From: Laceyella putida
GTDB taxonomy: Bacteria > Bacillota > Bacilli > Thermoactinomycetales > Thermoactinomycetaceae
Assembly (NCBI RefSeq): GCF_042665195.1
Contig: NZ_JBHTBW010000004.1
Span: 1 to 64,000 of the forward strand
Direction of reading: 5' to 3'
Length of the DNA: 64,000 nt
This document shows positions 44,271 through 52,935 of the stretch, in pieces. The notes beneath the pieces were generated by a model, which saw only the letters and a program-made list of their open reading frames with translations, was not told the DNA's origin and did not search any database. Position 1 is the stretch's first letter, and each line of letters starts with the position of its first letter. Both the position numbers and the translations under genes were made by a program.

Positions 44271-44867
44271 TTAGGTTTGTTTCAAATCGCCTGGCTGAAT
44301 CACTTTGTCAATGATTCCATACCGCAATGCTTCCTCTGCTGTCATGTAGTTATCCCGGTCTGTATCCCGTTCGATTTCCTCGATTGACTTACCACAGCGT
44401 TCCGCATAGATTCCATTTAATACACGGCGAAGCCGTAATATGTTTTTGGCCCGTATTTCAATATCGGTTGCTTGCCCTTGAATCTGTTGCGCCCAAGGTT
44501 GGTGAATCAAAATCTCCGTGTGGGGTAAAGCCATGCGTTTTCCAGGGCTGCCACCGATTAATAAAGTGGCTCCCATCGATGCGGCCAATCCAATGGCGAT
44601 GGTGGATACATCCGGTTTGATATGCTGCATGGTATCAAAGATGGCGAGTCCGGCTGTGACAGATCCACCGGGGGAATTGATGTACATATGAATGTCTTTT
44701 TCCGGATCCTCAGCAGAGAGAAACAACAACTGGGCAATCACGGAATTGGCTACTTGATCATCGATGGCAGAACCTATAAAAATAATCCGATCTTTTAACA
44801 TCCGTGAGTAAATATCATAAGATCGCTCACCCAACCGCGTTTGTTCAACAACATAGGGGATTTGCAT
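44271..44867 (-). CDS. clpP: ClpP protease subunit (paralogue)
   Basis: 198 residues. The Ser-His-Asp triad is visible: Ser97 in IGLAASMGA, His122 in EILIHQP, Asp172 in DTDRDNYM. The hydrophobic MLKDRIIFIG docking region and YINSPGGSVTAGLAI oxyanion loop are intact. ClpP forms a 14-subunit chamber that degrades proteins unfolded by ClpX or ClpC. Differences from housekeeping Bacillus ClpP (LPHTEI for LPNAEV, LLIGGSPGK) and its place behind an ArsR-like regulator suggest an accessory copy. Start follows GTGAGGAAAAG. The gap of 131 bases to the upstream small gene could hold its own promoter. Confidence 0.9.
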   Translation of the reverse strand: MQIPYVVEQTRLGERSYDIYSRMLKDRIIFIGSAIDDQVANSVIAQLLFLSAEDPEKDIHMYINSPGGSVTAGLAIFDTMQHIKPDVSTIAIGLAASMGATLLIGGSPGKRMALPHTEILIHQPWAQQIQGQATDIEIRAKNILRLRRVLNGIYAERCGKSIEEIERDTDRDNYMTAEEALRYGIIDKVIQPGDLKQT

Positions 44868-44998
44868 GTCTTTTCCTCACTTTCTGGAGGGGATGGTTTT
44901 GTGTGATACAAAAGGTTCACATCAAGAAAAACACCAGCTTGTTTCTTGCCGTCTTTACAAATGGAAGGCGGGTAACGACTGTGTTTTTGCAATGGCTT

Positions 44999-45253
44999 CT
45001 ATGCGGCTGCTTGCATCGTATTGAAAGACACGGAACCTTTCACGCCTCCAAATCCGGAAGAAACGATACGTATGTTGACAACAGATTCCTCTTGCTGGAT
45101 GGTTCTCTCTTGGTAAGTGGCTTCTTTTTGCACTGGAAAGGGGATGACATTTGGTTCCCGCGAATCAGTCGATGCAGGACTTTCCCAAATCACAGTCGCT
45201 TCGATTTTTTCCTCCGCCTGTTGCGAAGTTTTTTTATCCTGCGCTTTAACCAT
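44999..45253 (-). CDS. Small protein between ArsR-like regulator and clpP, unknown
   Basis: 84 residues: MVKAQDKKTSQQAEEKIEAT, then acidic and polar sequence, ending VVNIRIVSSGFGGVKGSVSF and NTMQAAA. No signal peptide, helix or known motif. Start at 45253 is chosen because AAGGAG lies eight bases upstream; it overlaps the stop region of the regulator gene, so the two are co-translated. It might be a substrate or adaptor for the ClpP copy downstream, which is only inferred from position. Confidence 0.55.
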   Translation of the reverse strand: MVKAQDKKTSQQAEEKIEATVIWESPASTDSREPNVIPFPVQKEATYQERTIQQEESVVNIRIVSSGFGGVKGSVSFNTMQAAA

Positions 45254-45848
45254 CTTCATCACTCCTTGAGACAAGGTCCGGGTACACAGCTAACAATACT
45301 TGATACGGATGGGTCCCTGACGCTTTGGATTGGTATTTGCCGATCAATTGTTTGACCAGCTCCACATAATCTTGCACAAACTGTTGACGTTGTTCTTCGT
45401 CTTGTAAATTCACTTTCATTTGTAGAGAGGCACTGGGGATGATTTCATCTTGATCAGAACGTTCCATTAAGAGCAAGGCGTCTTTTTTGATGCGTTCCGA
45501 TGTATGGATTAAATGAAGAAGCGATCCTTGATCTTTGATTTTTTGAATGGTTTTTTCTCCGATAGATAAGGACTCCGCCAATAAAAAGGTGCGAGCCACA
45601 CTTTGATAGAGCACTTCTACCAAGTTACGCACTTGTCGGGTTCCCGCTCTTTGAACCAATCCGACTTTTTCCAACGTCTTTAAATGATAGTTAATGCGTT
45701 GAGGTGTTTCGTGAAGTTGCTTGGCAACCTCTGTTGCCGAGGCTGGTTCTTTTAAATGAGCTAGGATTTCCGCTCGTAAAGGGTTCATCAGGGCAGATGC
45801 TTGTTCAGGCAATTCAACCAAATAAGTTTCCTGTATTTGTTGTTTCAA
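45246..45848 (-). CDS. ArsR-like winged-helix transcriptional regulator
   Basis: 200 residues. N-terminal winged helix: LMNPLRAEILAHLKEPASAT, EVAKQLHETPQRINYHLKTL, EKVGLVQRAGTR are helix 1, helix-turn-helix and wing of ArsR/helix_turn_helix_5 regulators. The C-terminal 110 residues are helical and have no Cys or His cluster for metal sensing, so the signal is not an arsenic-type metal by the usual site. Two TTACGTAA palindromes 26-52 bases upstream are likely autoregulatory operators. First gene of a three-gene set with a small unknown protein and clpP. Confidence 0.8.
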   Translation of the reverse strand: MKQQIQETYLVELPEQASALMNPLRAEILAHLKEPASATEVAKQLHETPQRINYHLKTLEKVGLVQRAGTRQVRNLVEVLYQSVARTFLLAESLSIGEKTIQKIKDQGSLLHLIHTSERIKKDALLLMERSDQDEIIPSASLQMKVNLQDEEQRQQFVQDYVELVKQLIGKYQSKASGTHPYQVLLAVYPDLVSRSDEDG

Positions 45849-45873
45849 ATGATCACCAACTCAAAATATTTGT

Positions 45874-45900
45874 ATTACGTAAAAATACTTTATTACGTAA
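45874..45900. promoter_or_regulatory. Paired ATTACGTAA operators of the ArsR-like regulator
   Basis: ATTACGTAA occurs at 45874-45882 and 45892-45900, 18 bases start to start, each built on the 8-base palindrome TTACGTAA. They lie just upstream of the regulator start on the minus strand. Spacing near two helical turns puts both on one DNA face. Confidence 0.5.
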
Positions 45901-46008
45901 TTGCGATTTTGTCAATAACTTCAGAAACAAATTTGTCATTCTGTTTCGAAAATATTGTTTTTGGCCATATCGAAGATGACTTCCAATTAACTTGTTGATG
46001 CAACGATA

Positions 46009-46059
46009 TTGACTATGTGATCAATGGTGTTATAACGATGATGTTGACCATATGGTCAA
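46009..46059. promoter_or_regulatory. TetR-type palindromic operators
   Basis: TTGACCATATGGTCAA at 46044-46059 is a perfect 16-base palindrome. TTGACTATGTGATCAA at 46009-46024 is a diverged copy 35 bases away. The form TTGACCA-N2-TGGTCAA is the published consensus of RutR and similar to sites of other TetR-family repressors. They precede the phosphotransferase-like gene, from which a MITE insertion now separates them. No TetR gene is in the window. Confidence 0.5.
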
Positions 46060-46074
46060 TCAGTTTGTCGACTA

Positions 46075-46159
46075 GGTCGTGTCTGGTAACTATGTCGGCG
46101 GCTCGGAAAAGGTTTTTCCGCCTTCTCCCAATGGTCAACTTGATTTCCAAGACACGCCC
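46075..46159. mobile_element. Short non-coding mobile element (MITE), 85 bp
   Basis: Ends GGTCGTGTCTG and AGACACGCCC with TA on both sides; the interior GGCGGCTCGGAAAAGG and CCGCCTTCTCCCAATGGTCA match the 130-bp element at 20753-20882, less its central part. It sits between the TetR-type palindromes and the start of the phosphotransferase-like gene, 109 bases before the ATG. Confidence 0.6.
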
Positions 46160-46268
46160 TAGTTGCTGAGAGAGAGGGCCAACATGATGTAATGAATAGA
46201 AGGATTGCTTTAATGAGAATTTGCCTAAGGCGTGGCCGATGTTAAATGAGAGAAAGGAGTCATTTCAG

Positions 46269-48623
46269 ATGGGAAACGCGGTGAAGAGCTTTAAAGAATT
46301 AACTCCTGAGCTTTGGGCATTTGCGGGTGGAAAAGGCGGCATGCTTGCCAGAATGTTTCAGGATGGGTACCCCGTGCCAGAAGGGTTTGTCATTTTACCG
46401 TCGGCTTTTCAAGGGGAAAAGCTGAATCCTGAAGCTTGGAATGAGACACAAGCATCTTTGCATGCCATCAGAAAGAACCATGAGGGGGCGCTGTTTGCGG
46501 TAAGATCCTCCGCTTTAAGCGAGGACTCAGCGCAGGCCTCCTTTGCGGGGGAGTTTGAAACGGTCCTGAATGCAAAAACGGACAAAGAGATTCTGGAAGC
46601 CATCTATACGGTTCACAGATCAAGACAGGCAGAGAGAGTAAAAGTCTACAGCTCTGTTCAAGGGATGGAACCGTCTCACCAGATCGCGGTGGTGATTCAG
46701 CTGATGGTGCCGTCTGAGATATCGGGAGTATTGTTTACCGCCGATCCCATCACAGGCAGCAACACCAGCATGACGGGCAATTTTGTCCATGGATTGGGAG
46801 AGCAACTCGTGTCCGGGGAGGCCAATGCCTATCCTTTTACCTTCATGAGGCCCAAAGGAAAATATGACGGTCCGGAAGAGCTTAAGAAATACGCATCCAA
46901 ACTGTACCGATTGGCTGATAGGCTTGAGACGGAATTGGGCGGCCCTCAAGATATTGAATGGGCTGTCGCGAAGGGGAAGTTGTATATCCTTCAGGCACGG
47001 CCCATTACAACCTTGCAACCGGGCAATCCGGATACCTATGAATGGAATGATTCTTTGACCGGGGATTTCCTTTGGACCAATACCAATGTGGGCGAGGCGT
47101 TTTCCGACGTTTTCACTCCGCTCAGCTGGTCCGTGATTAGAGCGCTCGACGAAGAACAAAAAATCATTCCCGGATATTATTTGTTTTCAGGCAACATCTG
47201 CGGAAGAGCGTACACAAATCTTAGCTTTGCGCTGTCTTTATATCCGGCGTTTGGTCTGGATATCAAACGAGGTTTCAAAGCGGTGAGTGAAGTGTTTGGA
47301 CAAATCCCCACGGACATGAGCGTTCCCATTTACCCCTTTTCGCGTTTGGGTTTAATCAAGGCCATGGCGCCGCATATGAGACATCGCTTGAAGAGGCTAC
47401 TAGAAGCTTTTAAGGTATTGCCGCAACATGTGAAGGAGACGCCGGAATGGTGCAGAAAGATGACGGCGCACATAAGAAATGTAAACAGCAAAGAAGAACT
47501 GCTGTCGTTATGGAAAAATGAACTCCTTCCTTATAATTTCAAGGCTTTGTGGGTTGCGCTGGCGGGTGCCCGCAAAATCACGATTCTTTATAAACTGAAA
47601 GAGGAGCTTTTCAAGCTGGTGGGAACGGAAGACACCAATACGCTGCTGTCCAACTTCAGGGGAAACGCCGCTTTGGAAAGCCTGGGGCCGGTTGTCGGCA
47701 TAGCAAAGATTATCAAGGGGGAAATGAGCCGGGGGGAATACCTGATGCGATATGGCCATCGGGGACCGCATGAGTTTGAGTTGTCCGTCCCCCATCCTGG
47801 GGAGGACGCGGACTGGCTGGAGAAACAGATCGAGGAATTTAAAAAGTCAGATGTGGATGTGGAAGGGCTTTTAAAAAAGAATCACGCGCAATATGAAGAA
47901 GCCTGGAAGCGATTCGAGGCGCGTTATCCGGAAAAGGCAAGACGGATTGGGAAGAAACTTGCAAAAGTAGGCGAAGCGGCCCGTCTCAGAGAAGCAGTCC
48001 GTTCAGAGTGGACAAGGGTATTCAGGTTGAATCGCGCTTTTGCGCTCAGAGCGGGAGAGCTCACGGAAATCGGGGACGATGTGTTTTTCCTCTATATTGA
48101 TGAAGTGCTGAATTTGCTTTCTGGAGACGATTCGGCCGTGAAGCATATTCCCGCCAGAAAAGAAACCTACAATAAATACAAATCGTTGCCGCCCTTTCCC
48201 TCCATTATCCGAGGCCGGTTCGATCCGTTCAAATGGGCGGAGGATCCGAATCGAAGAGCTGATTACTATGATGCCACGATGCCTGTTGTTGTTCCTGATT
48301 CGGATACACTCAAAGGCTTTCCCGGAGCGGCGGGCAGGGTGGAAGGGACGGTGCGTGTCCTAGTCGGTCCGGAAGAAGGGGAACAGCTTCAGCCCGGTGA
48401 AATTTTGGTTGCCTCAACCACCAATGTCGGATGGACCCCTCTTTTTCCAAAAGCCGCTGCCATCATCACGGACATCGGAGCGCCGCTGTCCCATGCCGCC
48501 ATCGTGGCCAGGGAGCTGGGCATTCCCGCTGTGGTGGGATGTGGCAACGCCACCACAAGGCTAAAGACGGGAGACAGGGTGATCGTTGACGGCGGACAGG
48601 GAGTTGTCCACATTTTGAATTAA
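46269..48623 (+). CDS. PEP-synthase/rifampin-phosphotransferase-like enzyme
   Basis: 784 residues. N-terminal ATP-grasp (PPDK/PEP synthase type) domain, residues about 10-265: GGKGGMLARM, the ATP-binding VRSSALSEDSAQASFAGEFE, SGVLFTADPITG and QDIEWAVAKGKLYILQARPI. A central domain of about 400 residues follows, then a phosphohistidine swivel domain with TDIGAPLSHAAIVARELGIP, whose His (near residue 735) would carry phosphate. This three-part order is that of rifampin phosphotransferase and of PEP-synthase-like enzymes without the PEP-binding barrel. The substrate is unknown; a rifamycin is possible but the typical rifampin-associated element is not seen upstream. Start follows AAAGGAGTC. Confidence 0.8.
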   Translation: MGNAVKSFKELTPELWAFAGGKGGMLARMFQDGYPVPEGFVILPSAFQGEKLNPEAWNETQASLHAIRKNHEGALFAVRSSALSEDSAQASFAGEFETVLNAKTDKEILEAIYTVHRSRQAERVKVYSSVQGMEPSHQIAVVIQLMVPSEISGVLFTADPITGSNTSMTGNFVHGLGEQLVSGEANAYPFTFMRPKGKYDGPEELKKYASKLYRLADRLETELGGPQDIEWAVAKGKLYILQARPITTLQPGNPDTYEWNDSLTGDFLWTNTNVGEAFSDVFTPLSWSVIRALDEEQKIIPGYYLFSGNICGRAYTNLSFALSLYPAFGLDIKRGFKAVSEVFGQIPTDMSVPIYPFSRLGLIKAMAPHMRHRLKRLLEAFKVLPQHVKETPEWCRKMTAHIRNVNSKEELLSLWKNELLPYNFKALWVALAGARKITILYKLKEELFKLVGTEDTNTLLSNFRGNAALESLGPVVGIAKIIKGEMSRGEYLMRYGHRGPHEFELSVPHPGEDADWLEKQIEEFKKSDVDVEGLLKKNHAQYEEAWKRFEARYPEKARRIGKKLAKVGEAARLREAVRSEWTRVFRLNRAFALRAGELTEIGDDVFFLYIDEVLNLLSGDDSAVKHIPARKETYNKYKSLPPFPSIIRGRFDPFKWAEDPNRRADYYDATMPVVVPDSDTLKGFPGAAGRVEGTVRVLVGPEEGEQLQPGEILVASTTNVGWTPLFPKAAAIITDIGAPLSHAAIVARELGIPAVVGCGNATTRLKTGDRVIVDGGQGVVHILN

Positions 48624-48640
48624 ATACGCTTACCTTCCTG

Positions 48641-48676
48641 AAGGAACGCCTTTTTCTTAGAGGGGGTTCCTTTTTT
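48641..48676 (+). terminator. Rho-independent terminator
   Basis: AAGGAAC and GTTCCTT arms followed by TTTTT, 17 bases after the phosphotransferase-like stop codon. Confidence 0.65.
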
Positions 48677-48741
48677 CGATCAGATAAAACCGCTCACATG
48701 CTTGTCTCTCGTGCAGATTGCGGCACAGACAATCGGACACC

Positions 48742-48790
48742 GAAAAAGCCCCGCCCTTTCCCGTGTTGATGGGAAAAGAGCCGGGCTGGC
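48742..48790 (-). terminator. Rho-independent terminator of modAB
   Basis: On the minus strand AGCCCGGCTC-TTTTCCC pairs with GGGAAA-GGGCGGGGCT and is followed by TTTTTCG, 13 bases past the modB stop. Confidence 0.65.
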
Positions 48791-48803
48791 TTGGTTGTGG
48801 TCG

Positions 48804-49475
48804 TCATGGATTTCGCCCGTTCAAACGGAGGGTCACCGCCACAAAGCCAAATGAGAGGAAAACAATGGCGAGAACCCAATAAGCGGCCAACTCCATGTCT
48901 CCCGCTTCAACGGCGATGTAGATGGCGGTGGGAATGGTTTGCGTTTTGCCGGGAATGTTGCCCGCCACCATCATGGTTGCCCCAAATTCACCCAGCGCTC
49001 TGGCAAAGCCGAGCAGGTAACCTGTGATCAGCGATTTCCGAGCCAAGGGCAAGGTGACATAACGAAACACTTGCCGCTCACTCGCCCCCATCGAACGGGC
49101 GGCATCTTCCAAATCGGCATCAATGGAGGCAAACCCGGTTTTTATTGTTTGGTAAACCAAGGGGAAGGCGACTACCACGGCGGCGATGACCGCGGCCCAC
49201 CAGGTGAAGACGAGCGGTTGGGAGAAGAGCCACTCCATGAACCGCCCCAGCCAGCTTCGTCTGCCCAAGAGGAGCAACAGGCCAAATCCGACGACCGTCG
49301 GCGGCAGGACCAGGGGCAGGATGAACAGGGTTTCCAGAAGGCCCTTCCCGGCGAACCGGCACCGTTTCATCATCCACGCGGCAAAGAGGGCCAAGACAAA
49401 CACAAAGAGACTGGCGACACTGGAGACTTGAAGCGATAACAGAATCGGTGAGAGAAATTGAGTCCCCGTGGTCAT
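48804..49475 (-). CDS. modB: Molybdate ABC transporter permease ModB
   Basis: 223 residues with five to six helices. The binding-protein-dependent transport motif reads DAARSMGASERQVFRYVTLP, and LGFARALGEFGATMMVAGNI is the typical ModB region near residue 165. It forms the channel of the molybdate/tungstate importer. The ATG overlaps the modA stop by four bases. No modC ATPase follows; Bacillus subtilis has the same modA-modB arrangement without modC, so an ATPase must come from elsewhere. Confidence 0.92.
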   Translation of the reverse strand: MTTGTQFLSPILLSLQVSSVASLFVFVLALFAAWMMKRCRFAGKGLLETLFILPLVLPPTVVGFGLLLLLGRRSWLGRFMEWLFSQPLVFTWWAAVIAAVVVAFPLVYQTIKTGFASIDADLEDAARSMGASERQVFRYVTLPLARKSLITGYLLGFARALGEFGATMMVAGNIPGKTQTIPTAIYIAVEAGDMELAAYWVLAIVFLSFGFVAVTLRLNGRNP

Positions 49476-50257
49476 GGCGCCTTTTTAAAACCATATTTTG
49501 AAAAGAGGAATGAGGCCTCAGGGCCTTGTAACCAGTGGTAAAAATCTTGTGTTTGTTTAGGCTGTTTCGTCGCTTTGATGACACCGATCGGATAAACGAT
49601 GGGTGGGTGGGTTTGGGGATTGGCGACGCCCGCGACGGTGATGCCGTCTGTGGTGGCCGCATCCGTAAGATACACAATGCCCGCATCGGCGTTGCCGGAT
49701 TTCACATGCGCCAGCACTTGCCGCACATCCCCGGCGAAAATCATTTTGGGCTGAAGCTGCTTCCACAGGTGCAAATGTTCCAGCGTTTGTTTGGCGTATC
49801 TACCCGCCGGCACGGTCTCCGGTTGACCGATCGAAAGTTTGTTGACGGCGGCGGAGGTCAAGTCGGACCACCCTTTGATGGGACATGGGGAATCCTTGGG
49901 TATGATCAGCACCAGTTCATTGCTCACGAGATCTGCATGAAATTTGGAGTCGATCAAGCCCTTTCGCAACAAGTCGTCCATCTCCTTGGAGCTGGCAGAG
50001 AGAAACAAGTCAGCCGGGGCTCCCTGTTCAATCTGCTGTTTCAGCTTGCCGGATGAGGCAAAGCTGGGAACGAGATCGACTTGGGGATGAGCCGATTCAT
50101 ATTTCCGCTCAAGCTCCTTCATCACATCCGATAAACTGGCCGCTGTAAGAACGGTGATTTCGGTGGGTGAAGCCCCCCTGGGAGTGCCGCAAGCGGTGAT
50201 TGACCACATGGATAAGACGAGGGTGAGGATCATGATCCAACGGTGGGTTGATTTCAT
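49472..50257 (-). CDS. modA: Molybdate-binding lipoprotein ModA
   Basis: 261 residues. Lipoprotein signal MKSTHRWIMILTLVLSMWSI followed by TAC, where I-T-A-C is an acceptable lipobox with Cys near residue 23. The mature domain shows VLTAASLSDVMKELE, SFASSGKLKQQIEQGAPAD (oxyanion-binding Ser) and GNADAGIVYLTDA, all typical of ModA. It captures molybdate outside the membrane for ModB. Start at 50257 follows GTGAGGAGGCAGC. The divergent regulator gene begins 203 bases away. Confidence 0.92.
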   Translation of the reverse strand: MKSTHRWIMILTLVLSMWSITACGTPRGASPTEITVLTAASLSDVMKELERKYESAHPQVDLVPSFASSGKLKQQIEQGAPADLFLSASSKEMDDLLRKGLIDSKFHADLVSNELVLIIPKDSPCPIKGWSDLTSAAVNKLSIGQPETVPAGRYAKQTLEHLHLWKQLQPKMIFAGDVRQVLAHVKSGNADAGIVYLTDAATTDGITVAGVANPQTHPPIVYPIGVIKATKQPKQTQDFYHWLQGPEASFLFSKYGFKKAP

Positions 50258-50460
50258 AAGCTGCCTCCTCACGGATATTCGATCGCTAAATGAGTGAACA
50301 TGTTTTACAATGATGAAGAAGTTCATTTTGCACTGGATAATAAGTCAACCTCATTTTAACGAAGAGCCGTGACAGAGGCAATGCGGTTTGTTTAATATAT
50401 TTGCATCATGTTATTTTTGTTTGCGAGATGACTGCGGATGAATAGGGGGATGGTGAAAAC

Positions 50461-51543
50461 GTGATCAACCAACTGCAAAATCGCCTGAAAGAAAAACGGG
50501 TAGCCTTGGGCATGACACAAGAAGAAGTGGCGAAGCGCATTGGGGTGACGCGCCAGCTGATCAGTTCCATTGAAGCCGGGAACAGCAATCCCACTGTGCT
50601 GGTGGCGTTGAAATTAAGTGAGCTGTTTGCATGTCGCATGGAAGACCTCTTTTATGTCGATGATCCATCCCACTCATTGATTCAAGCGGAATATTTTGCT
50701 TCTTCCCCCGATCAGGGGCAGGGGGAACATCGGGTCGCTGTGGCGCGGATTGACAACCGCATCATCGCGCGGCCATTAGATGGCGTCGATGCGGGCCTAT
50801 TGCCGCTCACCCCGGCGAATGGCATAGTCCAGCGGTCGGACGCGGAAGCCGTCCAGGTGGAACTGCTGGATGACCGGCAAGCCCTCGCCGCTCACCTTTT
50901 TTTGGCCGGTTGCGATATCGGCTTGGGTTTGTTGTCCCGCCATGCGGAGCGGAGTCATCCAAGCCAAAGCGTGTTTTGGTTTCACGCCAATAATCTCGAA
51001 GCAGTCACACAGTTAAAAAAGGGACAGGCGCATATCGCCGCGATCCATTATCAACCGGGGGAAGAAACGGCTTTGTGCGGGGAGTTTCCCTTCGCCACGA
51101 AGACGATTCGGTTTGCGTTGTGGGAACAGGGATGGATGGTGCGGAAAGGGAATCCCAAACGGTTTGTCGGCGGGGCTGATTTGGTGAGACCGGACATCCA
51201 CTTGGTCAACCGTGAACGGGGGGCAGGGGCGAGGCATTTGTTGGATGCGGAGCTGGCCAAAGAAGGGGTGCCGGTGGAGTTGGTGAATGGATACGACAGG
51301 GAAGTGAGCAGCCATGCGGCCGTAGCGGATGCGGTGCAAAAAGGCTTGGCGGATGTGGGGGTGGGATTGGCGAGTGCGGCCCGGCTGTATGGACTTGATT
51401 TTATCCCATTGCGTCAAGAGTGCTGTGATTTGATCATTCCCGCCTCCTACCTTGGAGAGGAAGCGGTGCAAAATCTGCTTCATACTCTGAATTCGGGTGT
51501 ATTCCGCAAGGATTTGCAATCGTTTGGCCCGTATATCATGTGA
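50461..51543 (+). CDS. HTH regulator fused to a periplasmic-binding-protein-like domain (YvgK-like)
   Basis: 360 residues. Residues 1-65 are an XRE-type helix-turn-helix (LKEKRVALGMTQEEVAKRIG, VTRQLISSIEAGNSNPTVLV). Residues about 70-360 are a substrate-binding domain of the kind found in ModE-like or LysR-type molybdate regulators, with VFWFHANNLEAVTQLKKGQA and EVSSHAAVADAVQKGLADVG. The domain pair and its divergent position beside modAB match B. subtilis yvgK-modA-modB. It probably senses molybdate or molybdopterin and controls modAB. GTG start follows TAGGGGGATG. Confidence 0.82.
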   Translation: MINQLQNRLKEKRVALGMTQEEVAKRIGVTRQLISSIEAGNSNPTVLVALKLSELFACRMEDLFYVDDPSHSLIQAEYFASSPDQGQGEHRVAVARIDNRIIARPLDGVDAGLLPLTPANGIVQRSDAEAVQVELLDDRQALAAHLFLAGCDIGLGLLSRHAERSHPSQSVFWFHANNLEAVTQLKKGQAHIAAIHYQPGEETALCGEFPFATKTIRFALWEQGWMVRKGNPKRFVGGADLVRPDIHLVNRERGAGARHLLDAELAKEGVPVELVNGYDREVSSHAAVADAVQKGLADVGVGLASAARLYGLDFIPLRQECCDLIIPASYLGEEAVQNLLHTLNSGVFRKDLQSFGPYIM

Positions 51544-51660
51544 ACGGGAAAGGTAGCCAAAGGGGGACTCGGTTTCTATGAACAAACGGCGGTTGAATTG
51601 CGGGAATCCTCTGTCATATCGGCGTTGAAACAGGTAAAATAGGGATAAAAAGGAATAAGG

Positions 51661-52152
51661 ATGATGCGGATGAAATGGGGAGCAAAGATTTCATTATTGA
51701 TCATTTTGTTGATCGTGGTGATCTCAGCATATTGGGTTGGCTATTGGAATGGCAGATTTGGCGATTGGTTAGATGCGGCGGAGCCACCGAAACCGACCAT
51801 TACCGTGGACGGGAAGAAGGTCGGATTGGTTCGTGGTTCTTATTCGTGGAGGGAAAGACCTTCTTTGCTTCCATTCTGGGACTCGGGCAAGGCGGTAATC
51901 GCGGATTCCATCGGCCCGATTGAGTATTTTCGGCTTCATCCGGATCAGTCGGTATCGGTTAAAGCCGGAGCCATGATTGAAGCGGAACCCCCCGAAGGTA
52001 TTGTTCAATTTGACCTGATGAATGAGACCCAAGAGGGGAAGGTTGACCCCTACCGAGTGCCGGCTGAAAAGGGAAAAACCATCTATTCGCTTGACATGAA
52101 ATGGCCCGCGCAAGGTAGGGCGTCATACTATTTCATGCTTGAGGTGAAATGA
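51661..52152 (+). CDS. Membrane-anchored protein of unknown function
   Basis: 163 residues. MRMKWGAKISLLIILLIVVI starts a single N-terminal transmembrane helix ending near residue 27. The outside part of about 135 residues has many Pro, Gly and aromatic residues (SWRERPSLLPFWDSGKAV) and looks like a beta-rich globular domain. No family recognised. AAAGGAATAAGG precedes the first of three possible ATG starts. Confidence 0.6.
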   Translation: MMRMKWGAKISLLIILLIVVISAYWVGYWNGRFGDWLDAAEPPKPTITVDGKKVGLVRGSYSWRERPSLLPFWDSGKAVIADSIGPIEYFRLHPDQSVSVKAGAMIEAEPPEGIVQFDLMNETQEGKVDPYRVPAEKGKTIYSLDMKWPAQGRASYYFMLEVK

Positions 52153-52196
52153 ACGGCGACCAACCCGTCTTTGGCCGTTTTTTCCGTCAATAAAAC

Positions 52197-52235
52197 AGCC
52201 CGCCATCTCTAACGTTGAAGAGATGGCGGGCTTTA
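52197..52235. terminator. Strong bidirectional terminator
   Basis: Perfect 14-base arms AGCCCGCCATCTCT and AGAGATGGCGGGCT around AACGTTGA, followed by TTAAGC, between two convergent genes. Confidence 0.75.
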
Positions 52236-52248
52236 AGCTGTTATCCGC

Positions 52249-52791
52249 TCAATAATATGGAGAAATCAAGATATAGACGAGCACACCCGTGATGCTGACA
52301 TATAACCAAATCGGCATGGTGAACCGGGCGATCTTGCGATGTTTTTCCACCTGCATCTTGTATCCGAAGACGGCTGTGTACAAAGCCAAGAAAACGGTGG
52401 GCGCAGCAAGCACGATATGGCTGATCAACACAATATAGTAGATCACCTTGATGAACCCTTCCCCGCCAAAATGCGTGGACTCGGCATTCATGTGGTAAAA
52501 CACGTAGGTGATCAGGAACAGGAATGTGCTGGTGAACGCCGCGAAGATAAACCGGCGGTGCATGGTAATGTTTTTCTGTTTGATGAAGAAGAGAGCGACT
52601 AAGAGAAACAAGGTGGTGAAACTGTTAAAGACCGCATTGAGGGCGGGCAAAAACGTTAAGTCCAAATGGGAGAGGCCTTTGTATTTGGGCAAAAAGAAAA
52701 TCAATACAATGACGGAATTAAGCAGGATGGTAATCCCTACAATCCAAGGCGTGTAGTTATCCGTTTTAAGCTTCACTTCACTTCCCACCAA
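52249..52791 (-). CDS. DUF420 membrane protein (YozB-like)
   Basis: 180 residues with five hydrophobic helices. LPALNAVFNSFTTLFLLVAL, KNITMHRRFIFAAF and VLISHIVLAAPTVFLALYTA with HRKIARFTMPIWLYVSITGV are characteristic of DUF420, the family of B. subtilis YozB and cytochrome-oxidase-associated CtaM. CtaM helps mature heme-copper oxidases; here no oxidase gene adjoins, so the role is open. The start is uncertain: TTG at 52791, with GTG codons just downstream, and only a weak GGTGGGAAG site. Confidence 0.82.
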   Translation of the reverse strand: MVGSEVKLKTDNYTPWIVGITILLNSVIVLIFFLPKYKGLSHLDLTFLPALNAVFNSFTTLFLLVALFFIKQKNITMHRRFIFAAFTSTFLFLITYVFYHMNAESTHFGGEGFIKVIYYIVLISHIVLAAPTVFLALYTAVFGYKMQVEKHRKIARFTMPIWLYVSITGVLVYILISPYY

Positions 52792-52935
52792 TCTATTTGA
52801 ACTGGAAACATCTCCTCTATGATGCGGATCATCTCATTGGCTATTTTAGAGATTCCGCGGCGGATAGTCAATTGTGAGGTTGACCGCCTCGGGGGCAAAT
52901 GGGTTTAATGGAAACAGACGATGGGAGAGGAGGAG

